A DNA stretch of 64,000 nt, taken from contig OZ244200.1 of NCBI GenBank assembly GCA_965216845.1, forward strand, positions 1,426,001 through 1,490,000, in the 5' to 3' direction. The notes under the pieces are model-generated. The model was not told where the DNA came from, searched no databases, and saw nothing but the letters and a program-made list of their open reading frames with translations. The stretch is from Panacagrimonas sp965216845. GTDB lineage: Bacteria > Pseudomonadota > Gammaproteobacteria > Nevskiales > Nevskiaceae. Shown here piece by piece: positions 42,413 to 50,172 of this stretch. Each line of letters opens with the position of its first letter. The first letter of the stretch is position 1. A program made the position numbers and the translations under genes.

Positions 42413-42828
42413 CCGCGCTGCTGGACACGTCTGTCATTCTGGCGTCGTTGGATCCTGACGAGTCATCACACGAGCACTGTGATCGACTCATCTCCGGAGG
42501 CGGTCATTGGATTAACGTCCATGCCCTGTCCGAATCCTTTTCGATTCTGACTGGCGGTCGAATGAAAAGACGCGTCAAAGCAGCCGTCGCTACACGGTTG
42601 CTGAAGGAAAGCGTATTGCCGTTTGTGCGGACACTCACACTGAATGAAAAAGAGATCATGTCTGCGCTTGCCGATAGTGAGATACGCGGCGTTCGAGGAG
42701 GCGCGGTATACGACTACCTTCATTTGATTGCGGCGCGAAAGGCGAACGTCGACCGCCTGATTACACTCGATAGCCGCAACTTCCTTGCACTCTGCAAGCC
42801 AGGTGACCCTGAAATCGTGACGGTGTGA
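42409..42828 (+). CDS. vapC: PIN-domain ribonuclease toxin VapC
   Basis: This 139-residue PIN domain has the metal-binding acidic set: Asp6 in LLDTSVILASLD, Glu in ALSESFSILTG, and the C-terminal Asp pair around VYDYLHLIAARKANVDRLITLDSRNF. The expected activity is site-specific cleavage of tRNA or rRNA. It starts at GTG 42409, coupled to vapB. The active-site residues look intact, so the module is probably functional. Confidence 0.9.
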   Translation: MTALLDTSVILASLDPDESSHEHCDRLISGGGHWINVHALSESFSILTGGRMKRRVKAAVATRLLKESVLPFVRTLTLNEKEIMSALADSEIRGVRGGAVYDYLHLIAARKANVDRLITLDSRNFLALCKPGDPEIVTV

Positions 42829-42834
42829 GCTTCG

Positions 42835-43677
42835 CTAATTGATGTCGGAGTAGCCTTCTGAAGGGACTGAGAACGTCACGCCGTCATGTAAACGCAGGGC
42901 GGTGAGTTCGCCGCCCCAGACGCAGCCGGTATCCAGACCGTGAACGCGGTATTCGGGCCAGTGGATTTTGCCGAGGGTGGACCAGTGTCCGAACACGATG
43001 TTTTCGTCACCGCTCTTCCGATCCGGCACGGCGAACCAGGGCATCAGCGATGCTGGCTGCGCACCCGGCTTGCCCTTGCTGTGCATGTCCAGGCTGCCAT
43101 CCGGCCGGCAATAGCGCAGGCGGGTGAAGCTGTTGACGATCATTCGCAGGCGCTCAATCCCGCGCAGGCGATCTGACCACAAAGCGGGCTTGTCGCCATA
43201 CATCTCAGACAGAAAGCGCGAGCGTCGACGGTCGGAGCCGTCGGACTGACGCAGGGCAGCGCTGACCTCAGCCGCGTATTGCAGCGCCTGCTCACCGCTC
43301 CATTGCGGCGCCAGGCCGGCGTGGACCATGAGCGTTCCACTGCGCGATTCGCGATACGCCAACGGCTGTTCGGCCAGCCAGTCGGTGAGGCTGTCGCGGT
43401 CAGGGGCGGCAAGAATCGACGTCAGCGTATCGCGTCGTCCGGGCTTGCCGCCGGCGGCCACCGCCAGCAGATGCAAGTCGTGATTGCCCAGCACCGTCAC
43501 CGCCGAATTCCCCAGGCTGCGCACAAAGCGCAAAACCTGCAGCGACTTTGGACCACGGTTGATCAGATCACCGCAGAACAGCAGGCGATCCGTGCCGGGT
43601 GAAAAGCCGATTCGCTTGAGCAGCGCTTCAAGCTCGTCAAAACAGCCCTGTACGTCTCCGATTGCGTAGGTGGGCAT
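42835..43677 (-). CDS. apaH: Bis(5'-nucleosyl)-tetraphosphatase, symmetrical
   Basis: This enzyme hydrolyses Ap4A to two ADP and removes Np4 caps from RNA. The 280 residues have the metallophosphatase motifs YAIGDVQGCFDELEALL, LLFCGDLINRGPKSLQVLRFV and VLGNHDLHLLAVAAG, then MVHAGLAPQWS and the late FGHWSTLG and GLDTGCVWGGELTALRL. Length and order fit E. coli ApaH. The vapBC module lies directly after its 3' end (6-bp gap, convergent). Confidence 0.95.
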   Translation of the reverse strand: MPTYAIGDVQGCFDELEALLKRIGFSPGTDRLLFCGDLINRGPKSLQVLRFVRSLGNSAVTVLGNHDLHLLAVAAGGKPGRRDTLTSILAAPDRDSLTDWLAEQPLAYRESRSGTLMVHAGLAPQWSGEQALQYAAEVSAALRQSDGSDRRRSRFLSEMYGDKPALWSDRLRGIERLRMIVNSFTRLRYCRPDGSLDMHSKGKPGAQPASLMPWFAVPDRKSGDENIVFGHWSTLGKIHWPEYRVHGLDTGCVWGGELTALRLHDGVTFSVPSEGYSDIN

Positions 43678-43809
43678 CCATGGACAGCCAATGTGGGTTC
43701 ACCCCGTTTATACATGAGACAGCCCGCCATCCCTGCGCGGCATTTGCCGGCGGCGGTTGCGGGGTCAGGCGTCATGCTGCCCGGTGGTCGGCTGGATGGC
43801 GTGGTTTGA

Positions 43810-45588
43810 TCATCTCCGGGACGTGGCAGACACGGCGCTTTCCACCTGGTACAGACGCCAATCGGTTTCCACGCCGTCTGGCCAGGGCAGGGGCTTGAGC
43901 CATTCCGGCACGTTGCCGTTGGCGACGCGCTGCGCCAGTGAGGGATCGGGTTCGGTCTTGAGTTGGTGCTGAATCCGGGTGCAGCCCAACACGTATTTCA
44001 CCCCGCGTCGCTGGATGATCTCGGGCGCCGTGGCGTCGTCGGTGTCGAGCCAGGCGCGGAAGTTGTCGAGCATGCCTTGCACGTTGTGGTGATACGGGCC
44101 GGCGATGCTGTGATGATGGCTGCGATACAGCAGTTCCGGGCCGCTGAACAGCGGCGCCAGCACCGTTGCCGGCGGCAATTGATTCAAGGCATCGGCGACG
44201 GTCGCCAGCGAGCAGCTTTTTCCCGACGGTTTGGCATCGCCTTGCAGCACGGTGGCGCCCACCGCCGCCAGCAGCAGGATCGGCCCCAGCAAGGTCAGCA
44301 GCAGCGCCGACAGCTGATCGCGCATCGGCAGATGCGGCGGAACGCGATCGGCAAAGGCGGGCAGGCGGCTGGCGCCGACGCCAAAGGCCAGCGCGGCGAT
44401 CAAGGCGCCTGCCGCGCCCATTCGCAAATGCCATCCCGCAAGGCCGGCATAGGCCAGTGCCGACAGCGCCAGCGCCAGCATCCACAGGCTGCGCTCACGC
44501 CAGGCGACGAAGCCGAGCAGGGCGCCGGCGATGGCCGGCATGGCCATGAAGCCGATCCAGCGCGATGGCCGATCCGCCGATTCCAGCTCCTTGACCTGAT
44601 CCCAGAACAAGGGGTGCAGCTCCGCCGGCAACAGGCTGGCCGGCCCGCTGGCGGCGTTGGGCACGGCCAGCATCCAGCAGATGGCCGCCATCAGCGCGGC
44701 GATGGCGATGACGCCAAGCTTGAACGGCACAGCGCGCCGCACGCGGCTCAGAACATCCACCAGCCCCAGCAACAGCGCGCCCAGCAGCGCGAACAGCAGC
44801 CAGCTGAAACTCACATGATCCAGCGCCCAGGCGCTGAACGTCGGCGGTGGCGGATCGACGCCCCATGCCGCCAGCAGCGTCAGCAACAGCCCCAGGCCAA
44901 TCGGCCATACCGGCGCCGACTGCGCGTATTCCAGCCGCATGGCGGCGCCGACGCCGGCCAGCGTCACCGTCAACGGCATGGTTTCCGGCGAGGTCCACAG
45001 CGCCAGCCCCAACAGCGTTCCGCCAAACAACTGCGTGGTGATGCTGGCCGATGCCGGCGCTCGCAACAGCATCAGCGCGGCCAGCGCCAGCGGCACCAAC
45101 ATGAAAACGTGATGGGTGATCTGATCCAGCCGCCCGTAGGCGTGCAGCGGCAGGCTGCACGCCAGCATCAGGCCGGTGACCGCCGCCGCGCGCACCGATC
45201 CGATGCGGGCGATGGTCCAGGCCACCAGCGCCGCCAGCGTCAGCATGGACAACAGCGTCAATCCCGATCCGGCCCATTTCAGCGCGCTGGCCTGATCGAC
45301 GCCCGCCAGCCGCAGCGGCCGGTGCAACTGCCAGACGCTCCAGGAATGCGTCGCCGACCAGTGCAGCCAGTTGCCATCGGGCGCGTTGTCGCGTTGCACC
45401 AGACTGAAGCCGCCGTCCGGCGCACGATCCTGCAACAACACCAGCTTGTAATAGCTGTCCGGGTTGGGGAATTCGGCGTTCTGCCAGTCCGCGTGTACGG
45501 AAATGCCGGAACGCAGCAGGGCGATGCACATCACCAGCAGCGCAAAGCCGATGGCGAATGCCGGTTTGAGTTTATTGTTTTCGGGCAC
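43810..45588 (-). CDS. STT3/GT-C-like polytopic membrane protein
   Basis: This inner-membrane protein of ~592 residues has 12 or so hydrophobic segments and a soluble C-terminal ~110 residues. Near the N-terminus, after TM1, the first periplasmic loop reads HADWQNAEFPNPDSYYKLVLLQDRAPDG; the Asp-Ser-Tyr-Tyr motif recalls the metal-binding DxxY of STT3/AglB oligosaccharyltransferases. LLSMLTLAALVAWTI and GRLDQITHHVFMLVPLAL also fit GT-C proteins. The start at GTG 45588 is tentative; the frame is open back to 45771 but that part is the palindromic repeat element. Neighbouring GtrA, GT2 and PAP2 genes suggest lipid-linked glycan transfer or O-antigen modification. Confidence 0.62.
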   Translation of the reverse strand: MPENNKLKPAFAIGFALLVMCIALLRSGISVHADWQNAEFPNPDSYYKLVLLQDRAPDGGFSLVQRDNAPDGNWLHWSATHSWSVWQLHRPLRLAGVDQASALKWAGSGLTLLSMLTLAALVAWTIARIGSVRAAAVTGLMLACSLPLHAYGRLDQITHHVFMLVPLALAALMLLRAPASASITTQLFGGTLLGLALWTSPETMPLTVTLAGVGAAMRLEYAQSAPVWPIGLGLLLTLLAAWGVDPPPPTFSAWALDHVSFSWLLFALLGALLLGLVDVLSRVRRAVPFKLGVIAIAALMAAICWMLAVPNAASGPASLLPAELHPLFWDQVKELESADRPSRWIGFMAMPAIAGALLGFVAWRERSLWMLALALSALAYAGLAGWHLRMGAAGALIAALAFGVGASRLPAFADRVPPHLPMRDQLSALLLTLLGPILLLAAVGATVLQGDAKPSGKSCSLATVADALNQLPPATVLAPLFSGPELLYRSHHHSIAGPYHHNVQGMLDNFRAWLDTDDATAPEIIQRRGVKYVLGCTRIQHQLKTEPDPSLAQRVANGNVPEWLKPLPWPDGVETDWRLYQVESAVSATSRR

Positions 45589-45630
45589 GGGAAAATGCAG
45601 GCGAGTGAAGGCGATAGCCACAAAAATACC

Positions 45631-45711
45631 CGTCATACCCGCGCAAGCGGGTATCCAGTGTTCTTGGGGCCGCGCTCTCCGCTCTGGATACCCGCATTCG
45701 CGGGTATGACG
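45631..45711. repeat. 81-bp nested palindromic element
   Basis: Two 28-bp arms (45631-45658 and 45684-45711), CGTCATACCCGCG...GGGTATCCAG and its reverse complement with two mismatches, flank a 25-bp centre. Each arm is itself a hairpin (TACCCGC ... GCGGGTA). This is the structure of REP/BIME-type or MITE-like intergenic elements. The same ATTCCCGCG...CGCGGGAAT theme recurs at 54134-54153. Confidence 0.8.
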
Positions 45712-45945
45712 ATTTGGGAGGTGATTTCGAGTCGCGAATCGAGGCGCAGTACTTCGACGCAAACCAAACAAATACTTGCAGCATTATCGGAACAAGGTTC
45801 CGGACAGCAGTGCGCGGTCGCGGGAATGACGATTTGTGTTTGATTTCGAGTGGTAAATCGAGCTGTGGTAGATCGGCGCAAAGGTAACAAATACTTGCGC
45901 CTCTACAGGAAAAACGTGCCGGAAAGCAGTGCGCGTTCGTGGGAA
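45706..45945. repeat. Two 120-bp diverged tandem repeats
   Basis: Units start at 45706 (ATGACGATTTGGGAGGT...) and 45826 (ATGACGATTTGTGTTTG...), and a third begins at 45945. Shared blocks include GATTTCGAGT, AATCGAG, AACAAATACTTGC and GCAGTGCGCG. They abut the palindromic element, suggesting stepwise amplification. Confidence 0.7.
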
Positions 45946-46069
45946 TGACGAACCCTGGCCGAGCGCCGCGATCGGTTGGCGTACGTTCTTCGGCCCAGAA
46001 CCGCCGCCCAAGCCACTGCGGGCCGATGGCAGTACTGAGCCGCTCATTTGCTGTGGCATAGTCCGCCGC

Positions 46070-46456
46070 ATGACGCAGATCAATCAATTCACGCGCTTTT
46101 GCCTGGTGGGCGGCAGCGGCTTCGTGATCGACGCGCTGCTGTTTTTCACGCTGGTGCATGGGGCGCAAACGCCTTGGCTGAGCGCGCGAATTCTGGCCTT
46201 CGTCGGCGCCGTGGCGGTCACCTGGGCCGGCAACCGGCGTTTTACCTTTGCATCGCAAGCCGGGCCGGCGGCGGAAAGCGCGCGTTATCTGCTGACGCAG
46301 AGCGGCGGCTGCGGGGTGAACTATCTGAGCTTCGTGATCGCGGTGCAGCTGCTCGGCAGCGGCGGTTTTCTCATCCTGCCTTATCTGCTGGGCACCGCCG
46401 CCGGCCTGTCGTTCAACTACGCGCTGTCCCGCGCCTGGGTGTTTCGTCCCGCATGA
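46070..46456 (+). CDS. GtrA-family membrane protein
   Basis: This 128-residue protein has four transmembrane segments, starting MTQINQFTRFCLVGGSGFVIDALLFF, the GtrA consensus. AFVGAVAVTWAGNRRFTF is the conserved loop, and the protein ends with ALSRAWVF. GtrA-type proteins flip undecaprenyl-linked sugars or support polyprenol-glycan synthesis. It overlaps the next gene (ATGA) and forms an operon with it. Confidence 0.9.
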   Translation: MTQINQFTRFCLVGGSGFVIDALLFFTLVHGAQTPWLSARILAFVGAVAVTWAGNRRFTFASQAGPAAESARYLLTQSGGCGVNYLSFVIAVQLLGSGGFLILPYLLGTAAGLSFNYALSRAWVFRPA

Positions 46457-47388
46457 CCATGAATATGAGCACCAGCCTGCCGGCGCGCGTGGCGGTATTG
46501 ATCCCCTGCCACAACGAGGCCGCCGCCATCGCACAGGTGGTGAGCGATTTCAGATCCGCCCTGCCGCACGCGCAGATCTACGTCTACGACAACAACTCCA
46601 GCGACGACACCATGGCGCGCGCGGAGCAGGCGGGCGCCATCGTGCGCTCGGAAAGTCATCAGGGCAAGGGCCACGTGGTGCGGCGCATGTTCGCCGACGT
46701 GCAGGCCGACTGTTATCTGCTGGTGGACGGTGACGCCACCTATCACGCCGCCAGCGCGCCGGACATGATCCGCCTGATGCAACAGCAGCAGCTGGATCTG
46801 GTCAACGGCCGGCGCGTCTCCACCGAGGCCGAGGCTTACCGCGCCGGCCATGTGTTCGGCAACAAACTCTTTTCCAGCCTGATCGGCCATCTGTTCGGGC
46901 ACGATATTCAGGACGTGCTGTCCGGCTACAAGGTCATGTCGCGGCGCTTCGTCAAATCCTTCCCGGTGCGTTCCGGCGGCTTCGAGGTGGAAACCGAACT
47001 GGCGGTGCACGCCATGAGTCTGGGCGTGGCGCTGCGCGAGGTGGACACGCCCTATCACGCGCGTCCCGCCGGCAGCCAGAGCAAACTCAGAGCGATTCCC
47101 GACGGCCTGCGGATTCTTCGCGTCATCGCCAGCCTGTTCAAGGAAGAACGACCGCGGCTGTTCTTTGGCGCCGCCGCCGGCATTCTGGCCGCGCTGTCCA
47201 TCCTGCTGGCGCTGCCGCTGCTGGGCGAATACCTGCGCAGCGGCCTGGTGCCGCGCTTGCCCACCGCCGTGCTGTGTACCGGCATCATGATCTCCGCCCT
47301 GCTCAGCGGCGCCATCGGCGTGATTCTGGATTCGGTCAAACGCGGACAGCGGGAGATCAAGCGGTTGCTCTATTTGCAGCTGAACTGA
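46453..47388 (+). CDS. GT2-family glycosyltransferase (DPM/GtrB-like)
   Basis: This 311-residue protein has an N-terminal GT-A domain with VAVLIPCHNEAAAIAQVVSDF, VYDNNSSDDTMA, LVDGDATY (DxD) and QDVLSGYKVMSRRFVKSFPV. Two C-terminal TMs follow (FGAAAGILAALSILLALPLL and TAVLCTGIMISALLSGAIGVIL). Such enzymes put a sugar onto polyprenyl phosphate. The partner GtrA is translated immediately before it. The gene continues 14 bp before the PAP2 gene, so a three-gene operon is likely. Confidence 0.9.
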   Translation: MTMNMSTSLPARVAVLIPCHNEAAAIAQVVSDFRSALPHAQIYVYDNNSSDDTMARAEQAGAIVRSESHQGKGHVVRRMFADVQADCYLLVDGDATYHAASAPDMIRLMQQQQLDLVNGRRVSTEAEAYRAGHVFGNKLFSSLIGHLFGHDIQDVLSGYKVMSRRFVKSFPVRSGGFEVETELAVHAMSLGVALREVDTPYHARPAGSQSKLRAIPDGLRILRVIASLFKEERPRLFFGAAAGILAALSILLALPLLGEYLRSGLVPRLPTAVLCTGIMISALLSGAIGVILDSVKRGQREIKRLLYLQLN

Positions 47389-47402
47389 GCGCCCGGTCGA
47401 AC

Positions 47403-48530
47403 ATGTCTGCGCAAGTCAGAACGCCATCCCGGGGTGGCGCCGTTGATCTTCGAGCGGCGGCCGTCTGCCTGACGCTGATCGCGGCCTCATTTCTGCCGGT
47501 GATCTTGTTCGGCGAGGTGGACGGACGCGATCTGGGCGCACTGTTGCTGAACTATGTGAGTGTCGCGTTTGCGGCCTGTACGGTGGTGTTGGGCGTGACG
47601 CTGGTCAGCGGCGTTCTGGTGCTTGGCATTCGCAGCCGCTTCAGCGCCTCGCCGCTGGGCTATCTGCGTGCGCGCCTCCAGGGCATCTGGGCCGCATCAC
47701 GCGGCTTCTCATTCGTCTGGCCTTTTCCGGTGCTGATGCTGCTGTTGACCAGCTACAACAGCTTCAAGCAAAGCGTGCTGCCGCTGGCGGGCTTTGAATT
47801 CGATCCCGTGCTGGCACAGATCGATCGCTTCATGTTCGGCGGCAATGATCCGGGCCTGTGGCTGGTTCGCTTTTTCGACTCGGCGACGCTGAGCGCGGCG
47901 GTGGATGGTGTGTATCACGCCTGGTTTCTGCCCATGGTGATCGGCGTCGGCGTGGCGGCGCTGCTGCGCGATCCCATCCTGCGGGCGCGCTATATGTTCA
48001 GCTATGTGGGCGTCTGGGTGGTGTTGGGGCAGTTCTTCGCTTATCTGCTGCCGGCCGCCGGACCTTGTTATTACACCGCATTGGTCGGACCCGACGCGGG
48101 CTTCGAGGCGCTGATGGCGCAGCTGCAACAGCACAATGCGCTGCTGGCGCCGGAGGCACAGATTCACGCGCTACGCTATCAGGCCGGCCTGCTGAAGGCC
48201 TTGAACGCTGAGGGTTTGCAAATGGGCGGCGGTATCTCGGCCATTCCTTCGGTTCACAATGCGCTGGCGGTGCTGTTCGCCATCGGCGGCTGGCGGCTGA
48301 ACAAGTTCGTTGGCGCCGGCCTGTGGGCTTACGCCTTCTTGATCTGGATCGGCTCTTTTTATCTGGGCTGGCACTACGCCATCGACGGAATCGCAGGTGG
48401 CTTGGGCGCGGTCGCGCTGTGGTTTGCTTCCGGCTGGCTGTTTCGCGCACCCGCCAGGGTTTCTCAAGCGCAGGCGGCGCGCGGCGGCAGCTTGGGCGCA
48501 AAGCCGGGCTGTGTCGAACCGCTCGCATGA
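47403..48530 (+). CDS. PAP2-superfamily membrane enzyme (Aur1/Ipt1-like)
   Basis: This 375-residue polytopic protein has the PAP2 catalytic pattern: a distant KxR-like region, then the central GGGISAIPSVHNALAVLFA and the last motif GSFYLGWHYAIDGIAGGLGAV, whose two His residues are the phosphatase/transferase pair. This arrangement resembles the inositolphosphorylceramide synthase-like PF14378 group. It should act on a phospholipid or polyprenyl diphosphate and could recycle the carrier used by the neighbouring GtrA/GT2 pair. The tail after residue ~345 is polar. Confidence 0.82.
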   Translation: MSAQVRTPSRGGAVDLRAAAVCLTLIAASFLPVILFGEVDGRDLGALLLNYVSVAFAACTVVLGVTLVSGVLVLGIRSRFSASPLGYLRARLQGIWAASRGFSFVWPFPVLMLLLTSYNSFKQSVLPLAGFEFDPVLAQIDRFMFGGNDPGLWLVRFFDSATLSAAVDGVYHAWFLPMVIGVGVAALLRDPILRARYMFSYVGVWVVLGQFFAYLLPAAGPCYYTALVGPDAGFEALMAQLQQHNALLAPEAQIHALRYQAGLLKALNAEGLQMGGGISAIPSVHNALAVLFAIGGWRLNKFVGAGLWAYAFLIWIGSFYLGWHYAIDGIAGGLGAVALWFASGWLFRAPARVSQAQAARGGSLGAKPGCVEPLA

Positions 48531-48771
48531 GCCTTGCGGCGGTATACAAAGGCTTCGTCCGCAACCACGAAAACCGGCGCAACAAGCGCCTGATGACCGC
48601 TCGCGGCCGGCGTTGCTACCGCCTGTCCGGGTTCGGAGAAACGGCTTTTTCAAACACCGATAAGCGGTATAAATCAATGGCTTGGAATGCTTTGACCTTT
48701 TTTCGCCCAGTGCGCATCATGAACTCGCTGGCCACATCAGGCCCAGTTCAATTAAACCAGGAGCTTTAACC

Positions 48772-48951
48772 ATGTTGAATCTGATTTCTTCTTATCTTCC
48801 CAAGCAGCAGGAAGGCGCCAGCGCGGTCGAGTACGGCCTGATTCTGGGTCTGATTGCGGTGGCCATCATCACCGCGCTGCTGGCCATTGGCAACGATCTG
48901 GGTGGCCTGTTCAATGCCGCCAGCGACGAGCTTGGCAACGCGCAACCCTAG
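48772..48951 (+). CDS. flp: Flp/Fap type IVb prepilin
   Basis: This 59-residue prepilin is the main subunit of the tad-assembled pilus. The short leader MLNLISSYLPKQQEG is followed by ASAVEYGLILGLIAVAIITALLAIGND; cleavage after the Gly leaves Glu at +5, with the EY pair diagnostic of Flp pilins. CCAGGAGCTTTAACC precedes the ATG. The prepilin peptidase (TadV/CpaA) usually encoded next to it is not found here. A hairpin downstream (49025-49049) may hold its mRNA separate from the rest of the tad operon. Confidence 0.93.
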   Translation: MLNLISSYLPKQQEGASAVEYGLILGLIAVAIITALLAIGNDLGGLFNAASDELGNAQP

Positions 48952-49024
48952 TAAACCGGAAGCATATTGATGAATCGGATTCGCGGGGCGGCTCAGTGCA
49001 ACAGCGCCTTGTTGCAGGTTCAGG

Positions 49025-49049
49025 CATGGAGCGGGCGCACCGCTCCATG
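49025..49049 (+). terminator. Hairpin between flp and cpaB (attenuator or mRNA-stabilising stem)
   Basis: CATGGAGCGG (49025-49034) and CCGCTCCATG (49040-49049) form a perfect 10-bp stem with a 5-base loop, 73 bases after the flp stop. No T tract follows, so termination would be partial at best. Such stems typically keep short pilin mRNA abundant relative to the downstream assembly genes. Confidence 0.55.
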
Positions 49050-49153
49050 GCTGAACCCCAGGGCGGTGCGCCGCGCCGCTCCGCGATCCGTATCCTTGTC
49101 GTTTCATCTGTGTACCGTATGACCCCGAAATCTGAAAGGGAGCGCCACCGAAC

Positions 49154-50086
49154 ATGATCAGCAGCAACGGTTTGAAAGTCTTGGGCGTGGTGGTAGCCGT
49201 GCTGGCTGTCGGCGCAGGCGTGGTGGCCTATCAAGTGAAGAAAATCGAAGACGCCAACCGCCAGCAGGCGCAGGCGCCTTCGCTGCGAGTCGAGGCCGAA
49301 CCGGAAGTGCCCAAGCTGTTGGCGGTGGTGGCCGCCAAGCCGCTGGGCGCCTACCGAAAAATCACCAAGGACGATGTGCAGCTGGTGGAAGTCACCATCG
49401 CGCCCAAGTCCTATTACACGAATATTGATGAGGTGATCGGCAAGGAGCCGCTCACCGATATCGACGTTGGCGCCCCCATCACGGAGCGCTATTTCGGCCA
49501 GGGCAATGTGCTGGCCAAGGCCATTCCGCCCGGTCATCAGGCCATCTCGGTGACGGTGAGTGATGTCATCGGCGTCGGCGGCTTCGTGCGGCCGGGCGAC
49601 ATCGTCGATGTGCTGCTCTACCTGCGCGGCGGCGGCGATGTGGAACGGGTGCAGGCGCGGGTGCTGCTGCGCGATACCCGGGTGCTGGCCTATGAAGAGT
49701 TGCTGGTCGAACGCCCTGAAGGTTTGAAGGACGAAGAGCAGACCAAGAAACGCAGCAGTTCTCGCCGTCAACGCACCGCGGTGCTGGCGGTGCCGCAGGA
49801 TCTCACCACGCGCCTGATGCTGGGCGCCAACATGGGTGAGCTGCGGCTGGCCTTGCACGGCGTGATTCCGGAAGGCACGCAGGTGGTGGAACTGCCGCCG
49901 GCCTTGCAGACCGAGGGCGGCCTGCCGGTGGACGAGAAGGTCGCCAAGGCTGAAGCGGCGAAGAAGGTGCCGGACAAGGTGATCACCGCCAGGCAATTGG
50001 CGCGCCTGCCGGCCTCACGGAAAAAGCCCGCCAAGCCCAAGGTTTATGTCTACCGCGGTTCGGACGTGCAGGCCGTCAGCCCCTGA
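49154..50086 (+). CDS. cpaB: Flp pilus assembly protein CpaB/RcpC
   Basis: This 310-residue periplasmic protein has an N-terminal membrane segment (LKVLGVVVAVLAVGAGVVAYQV), a SAF-like domain (LLAVVAAKPLGAYRKITKDDVQLVEVTI) and GFVRPGDIVDVLLYL, the pattern of CpaB/RcpC. It is thought to support the secretin channel and bind peptidoglycan or modify pilin. The Lys-rich C-terminus (SRKKPAKPKVYVYRG) is typical. AAAGGGAGCG upstream of ATG is its ribosome-binding site. Confidence 0.9.
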   Translation: MISSNGLKVLGVVVAVLAVGAGVVAYQVKKIEDANRQQAQAPSLRVEAEPEVPKLLAVVAAKPLGAYRKITKDDVQLVEVTIAPKSYYTNIDEVIGKEPLTDIDVGAPITERYFGQGNVLAKAIPPGHQAISVTVSDVIGVGGFVRPGDIVDVLLYLRGGGDVERVQARVLLRDTRVLAYEELLVERPEGLKDEEQTKKRSSSRRQRTAVLAVPQDLTTRLMLGANMGELRLALHGVIPEGTQVVELPPALQTEGGLPVDEKVAKAEAAKKVPDKVITARQLARLPASRKKPAKPKVYVYRGSDVQAVSP

Positions 50087-50172
50087 ACGCCAACACCTGA
50101 GCCGACTTACCCGGGTGCCGAGTTGAGTGTCGGCTCAGTACCTCCTCCCAACGAATTTTGCCGGATACGCAC

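Larger units (their letters stand above)
45589..46069. other. Repeat-filled spacer between the GT-C-like and gtrA genes
   Basis: This divergent region holds an 81-bp nested palindrome and two 120-bp tandem units, listed separately. No protein-coding frame is credible. The last ~120 bases before gtrA are probably its promoter, without a recognisable box. Confidence 0.55.

Noticed and set aside
45588..45771. N-terminal extension of the GT-C-like protein from 45771
   Set aside because: The extra ~60 residues are a translation of the palindromic intergenic element and contain no conserved sequence.
48677..48700. TGGCTTGGAATGCTT before flp resembles a sigma-54 (-24/-12) promoter
   Set aside because: The GG-to-GC spacing is 10 rather than the required 12 bases.
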